A DNA stretch of 64,000 bases from Clostridiales bacterium (lineage in GTDB: Bacteria; Bacillota; Clostridia; Christensenellales; Aristaeellaceae): positions 1 to 64,000 of the forward strand of contig JAAYDR010000017.1 of the NCBI GenBank assembly GCA_012729115.1. The letters are read 5' to 3'. Below the pieces are notes generated by a model. It was not told the origin of the DNA. It saw nothing but the letters and a program-made list of their open reading frames with translations, and made no database searches. The position numbers and the translations under genes are program-made. Positions 61,905-64,000 of the stretch are shown in pieces (within the stretch, counting starts at the first letter, position 1; each line of letters opens with the position of its first letter).

Positions 61905-62747
61905 ATGGCATTGGAGAAAGTCAGTGAAATCTTAAAGATGGCGGATCGGGCGAAAACATCAGCGATTGCTTTCAACTGCGTGGATTACCCCATGATCAAA
62001 TCGGTAGTGAAGGTAGCGGAGGAACTGAACAAGCCCACCATCATCATGCTGTATCCGGAACATGCAAGGGACAAACACTGGACCACCCCTGCCGTATTTG
62101 CGGCCGCTGTGAAAACGGAAGCGAAAAAGGTCAAGGTACCCATCGGGTTGCATTTGGATCATTGCAGTGATTATAATTATATCCTGGCAGCCATCAAAGA
62201 AGGGTTCCAATCCGTCATGTATGACGGATCCATGCTGTCGGTGGAAGAAAACATCAAAAACACCCGGGAAGTAGCCAAGGCCGCCCATGCCTTGGGCGCT
62301 GATGTGGAAGCTGAATTGGGCCGGGTAGGGTTTGCCAACACGGTTACAGACCAGAGTGATGAGGATATGTATACCAAAGCCGAGGTTGCTGCCAGTTTCT
62401 GCGAGCAAAGCAACTGTAACAGCGTGGCTGTTGCGGTAGGCACTGCCCACGGTTTCTATAAGGAGACTCCAAAGCTTGATATCCAGCGCCTCAAGAGCAT
62501 CAATGCAGCCACCGATGTGCCTCTGGTAATGCACGGCGGCAGCGGCGTGCCCGACGAACAGCTGGAAATCGCATTCAGGGAAGGCATTAACAAGTTCAAC
62601 GTTGGTACGGAATTCTTCTATCTTTATTACCAAACAATGCAGGAGTTCTGCAGCGCAGGGCATCCCGACTTCTTTGATCTCCCCCTGCTGGCTCAGGAAC
62701 GGCTGGAGAACTATCTGCGGACCAAGATGCTGCTGTCCAAACTGTAA
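61905..62747 (+). CDS. Class II ketose-bisphosphate-type aldolase
   Basis: A 280-residue metal-dependent aldolase of the fructose/tagatose-bisphosphate family. Asp85 and His86 (HLDHCSD), Glu137 (VEAELGRVG), His182 (GTAHGFY) and His210 (MHGGSG) form the active site. It would split a ketose phosphate into DHAP and an aldehyde. Its place between DhaL and DhaK suggests the phosphate comes from the kinase pair. Exact sugar unknown. Confidence 0.87.
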   Translation: MALEKVSEILKMADRAKTSAIAFNCVDYPMIKSVVKVAEELNKPTIIMLYPEHARDKHWTTPAVFAAAVKTEAKKVKVPIGLHLDHCSDYNYILAAIKEGFQSVMYDGSMLSVEENIKNTREVAKAAHALGADVEAELGRVGFANTVTDQSDEDMYTKAEVAASFCEQSNCNSVAVAVGTAHGFYKETPKLDIQRLKSINAATDVPLVMHGGSGVPDEQLEIAFREGINKFNVGTEFFYLYYQTMQEFCSAGHPDFFDLPLLAQERLENYLRTKMLLSKL

Positions 62748-62827
62748 TTACCCGCCTCTGCCCGGGTAGGAGGAACCATCCTCCTACCCATTGACACGTG
62801 GATCAGATCAGAAGGAGTGAATGGATC

Positions 62828-63835
62828 ATGAAGAAAATCATGAACACCGCTGCGCATTTTGTGGATGAAATGCTGGAAGGTATCCTGGCAGCCCACCCGG
62901 ATCGAGTGAAGCTGTGTACGGGGAGCAACCGTGTGATCCTGAACGCCCATCCCCCCAGGGAAGGCAAGGTGGGTATCGTAACTGCTGGGGGCAGTGGCCA
63001 TCTTCCTGTTTTTTTGGGATATGTGGGAGATGGGATGCTTGATGGCTGCGCGGTTGGCAATGTGTTTGCCTCTCCCTCTGCCAGTGCCATGGCGGCCATG
63101 ATTCGTGCCTGCGACCAGGGTGCCGGCGTATTGTGTCTGTATGGCAACTACAATGGGGATAAACTGAACTTTAACATGGCCTGTGAGGAAGTTGAATTTG
63201 ACGATATCCGTACCCGTACCGTACTGGTCATGGATGACGTAGCCTCCAGCCCGCCGGAGAAAGCGGACAAACGCCGCGGTGTGGCAGGAATGGTGTACGC
63301 CTTCAAAGTGGCAGGTGCTGCCGCTGTGAAGGGCCTTGACCTTGACGGGGTGGCAGCTGCTGCCCAAATGGCCCTGGACAATACCCGCACCATGGGCGTA
63401 GCGCTTTCGGCCTGCATCGTTCCCGAAGCAGGCAAAGCCACCTTTGCCATTGAGGATGATGAGATTGAGATCGGCATGGGGATTCATGGAGAACCTGGCA
63501 TCGAAGTACGCAAGATGATGACAGCCGACCAGATTGCAGAGTTGGTGCTGGAAAAACTAATGAATGACATGCCCCTTCATGCAGGTGATGAAGTGAGCAT
63601 CATGGTCAACGGGCTGGGTGCTACTCCCCTGGAGGAGCAATACATTGTCTACCGCCGCCTCCACAAAATATTGACGGATAAGGGCATCAAGGTATTCATG
63701 CCCCATATCGGCGAGTTTGCCACCTCGATGGAAATGGCCGGATTGTCCGTCACCCTGATGAAGCTCAATGACAGCCTGAAAGAATATCTGGCAGCCCCTG
63801 CCTCAACGCCCTTTTATACCAATGCCAATAAGTAA
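62828..63835 (+). CDS. DhaK-type ketose kinase subunit, canonical
   Basis: A 335-residue Dak1 protein with both key histidines: His58 (GGSGHLPVF) and His220 (MGIHGEPGIE). It binds a short ketose covalently at His220 and, with DhaL, phosphorylates it from ATP. The ATG 62828 begins MKKIMNTAAHFVDEML, as in known DhaK; longer frame begins with GTG 62798. Dihydroxyacetone is one possible substrate, tetruloses (erythrulose) another. Confidence 0.88.
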   Translation: MKKIMNTAAHFVDEMLEGILAAHPDRVKLCTGSNRVILNAHPPREGKVGIVTAGGSGHLPVFLGYVGDGMLDGCAVGNVFASPSASAMAAMIRACDQGAGVLCLYGNYNGDKLNFNMACEEVEFDDIRTRTVLVMDDVASSPPEKADKRRGVAGMVYAFKVAGAAAVKGLDLDGVAAAAQMALDNTRTMGVALSACIVPEAGKATFAIEDDEIEIGMGIHGEPGIEVRKMMTADQIAELVLEKLMNDMPLHAGDEVSIMVNGLGATPLEEQYIVYRRLHKILTDKGIKVFMPHIGEFATSMEMAGLSVTLMKLNDSLKEYLAAPASTPFYTNANK

Positions 63836-63847
63836 GGAGGCCTTGTT

Positions 63848-64000
63848 GTGATCCGGATCGAAAACATCCAGGCTGCCTTTGCGGCCATCAGCCGGCAGAT
63901 GACCGAAAACCGGGGCTACCTGATCCAACTGGATGCCCAAAACGGCGATGGAGATCTGGGAATCTCCATGGATACCGGCTTCAAAGCCGTTCATGACTAT
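63848..64000 (+). CDS. Second DhaL-type subunit (partial, runs off the window)
   Basis: The first 51 codons of a Dak2-domain gene. GTG 63848 follows AAGGAGG. The Asp motif reads LDAQNGDGDLGISM, with Leu replacing the usual His after the Asp triad. It pairs with the canonical DhaK just upstream. The gene continues past 64000. Confidence 0.8.
   Translation, partial: MIRIENIQAAFAAISRQMTENRGYLIQLDAQNGDGDLGISMDTGFKAVHDY

Overview
The window looks like chromosomal DNA of a moderately high-GC Clostridia-type Firmicute. The support is a Gram-positive pyrDB/pyrK pair beside a pyrBI pair, a DUF951 gene, a TraX-like membrane protein, a clostridial-type lsr (AI-2) cluster and many carbohydrate ABC importers of the kind carried by gut or anaerobic-digester clostridia. 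No rRNA, tRNA, CRISPR array, insertion sequence or phage gene was seen. All four solute-binding proteins have signal-peptidase-I-like leaders without a lipobox, which is unusual for a monoderm Firmicute.

Layout. (1) 1-2.4 kb: a toroid-repeat protein, a possible broken gene, and a MarR/GNAT pair that may belong to arsenical or phosphinothricin-like resistance. (2) 2.5-10.2 kb: a plus-strand sugar operon (SDR, GntR regulator, split transketolase, GarR-like reductase, CUT1-type importer without its own ATPase). (3) 10.2-18 kb: mixed housekeeping and envelope genes (transglutaminase-like protein, pyridoxal kinase, hydrolase, a VanY-like protein with degenerate zinc ligands, DUF951, signal peptidase I, a 41-residue membrane protein, TraX, an SH3-like secreted protein). 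(4) 18-27 kb: a divergent AI-2 system, lsrACDBF on the minus strand and lsrR-lsrK-cupin on the plus strand; lsrF appears to start at ATC. (5) 27.1-41 kb: a minus-strand operon of about 14 kb for a bacterial microcompartment (BMC). (6) 41.4-45.3 kb: a divergent sugar importer (binding protein, ATPase, permease) that shares the BMC control region. (7) 45.4-55.4 kb: a nine-gene de novo pyrimidine operon, pyrC-carA-carB-pyrK-pyrD-pyrF-pyrE-pyrB-pyrI. (8) 55.7-64 kb: a ribose-type importer followed by a degenerate DhaK-like protein, a DeoR regulator, DhaL, a class II ketose-bisphosphate-type aldolase, a canonical DhaK and the start of a second DhaL, running off the window.

The most interesting system is the BMC. 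Its operon joins shell genes (one PduT-like BMC-T, two BMC-H, four BMC-P) and a core of acylating aldehyde dehydrogenase, PduL and PduS to 5-methylthioribose kinase (MtnK), 5-methylthioribose-1-phosphate isomerase (MtnA), a fuculose-phosphate-type class II aldolase carrying a C-terminal encapsulation-like peptide, and a FucU-type mutarotase. Read together they give import, anomer exchange, phosphorylation, isomerisation and cleavage to DHAP plus an aldehyde, then conversion of the aldehyde to acyl-CoA and acyl-phosphate inside the shell. This is the logic of the DHAP shunt for 5-deoxyribose or 5-methylthioribose, placed in a microcompartment. Two further parts do not fit that scheme: a class I CoA-transferase-like pair lacking the expected catalytic Glu, and a CoA-disulfide-reductase-like flavoprotein.

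Regulation can be read at several places: a perfect consensus promoter plus palindrome upstream of the BMC operon, an 18-bp palindrome inside the spacer of the ribose-type importer promoter, MarR- and GntR-type palindromes near their genes, divergent consensus-like promoters between the lsr arms, and stem-loops after each of the four binding-protein genes.
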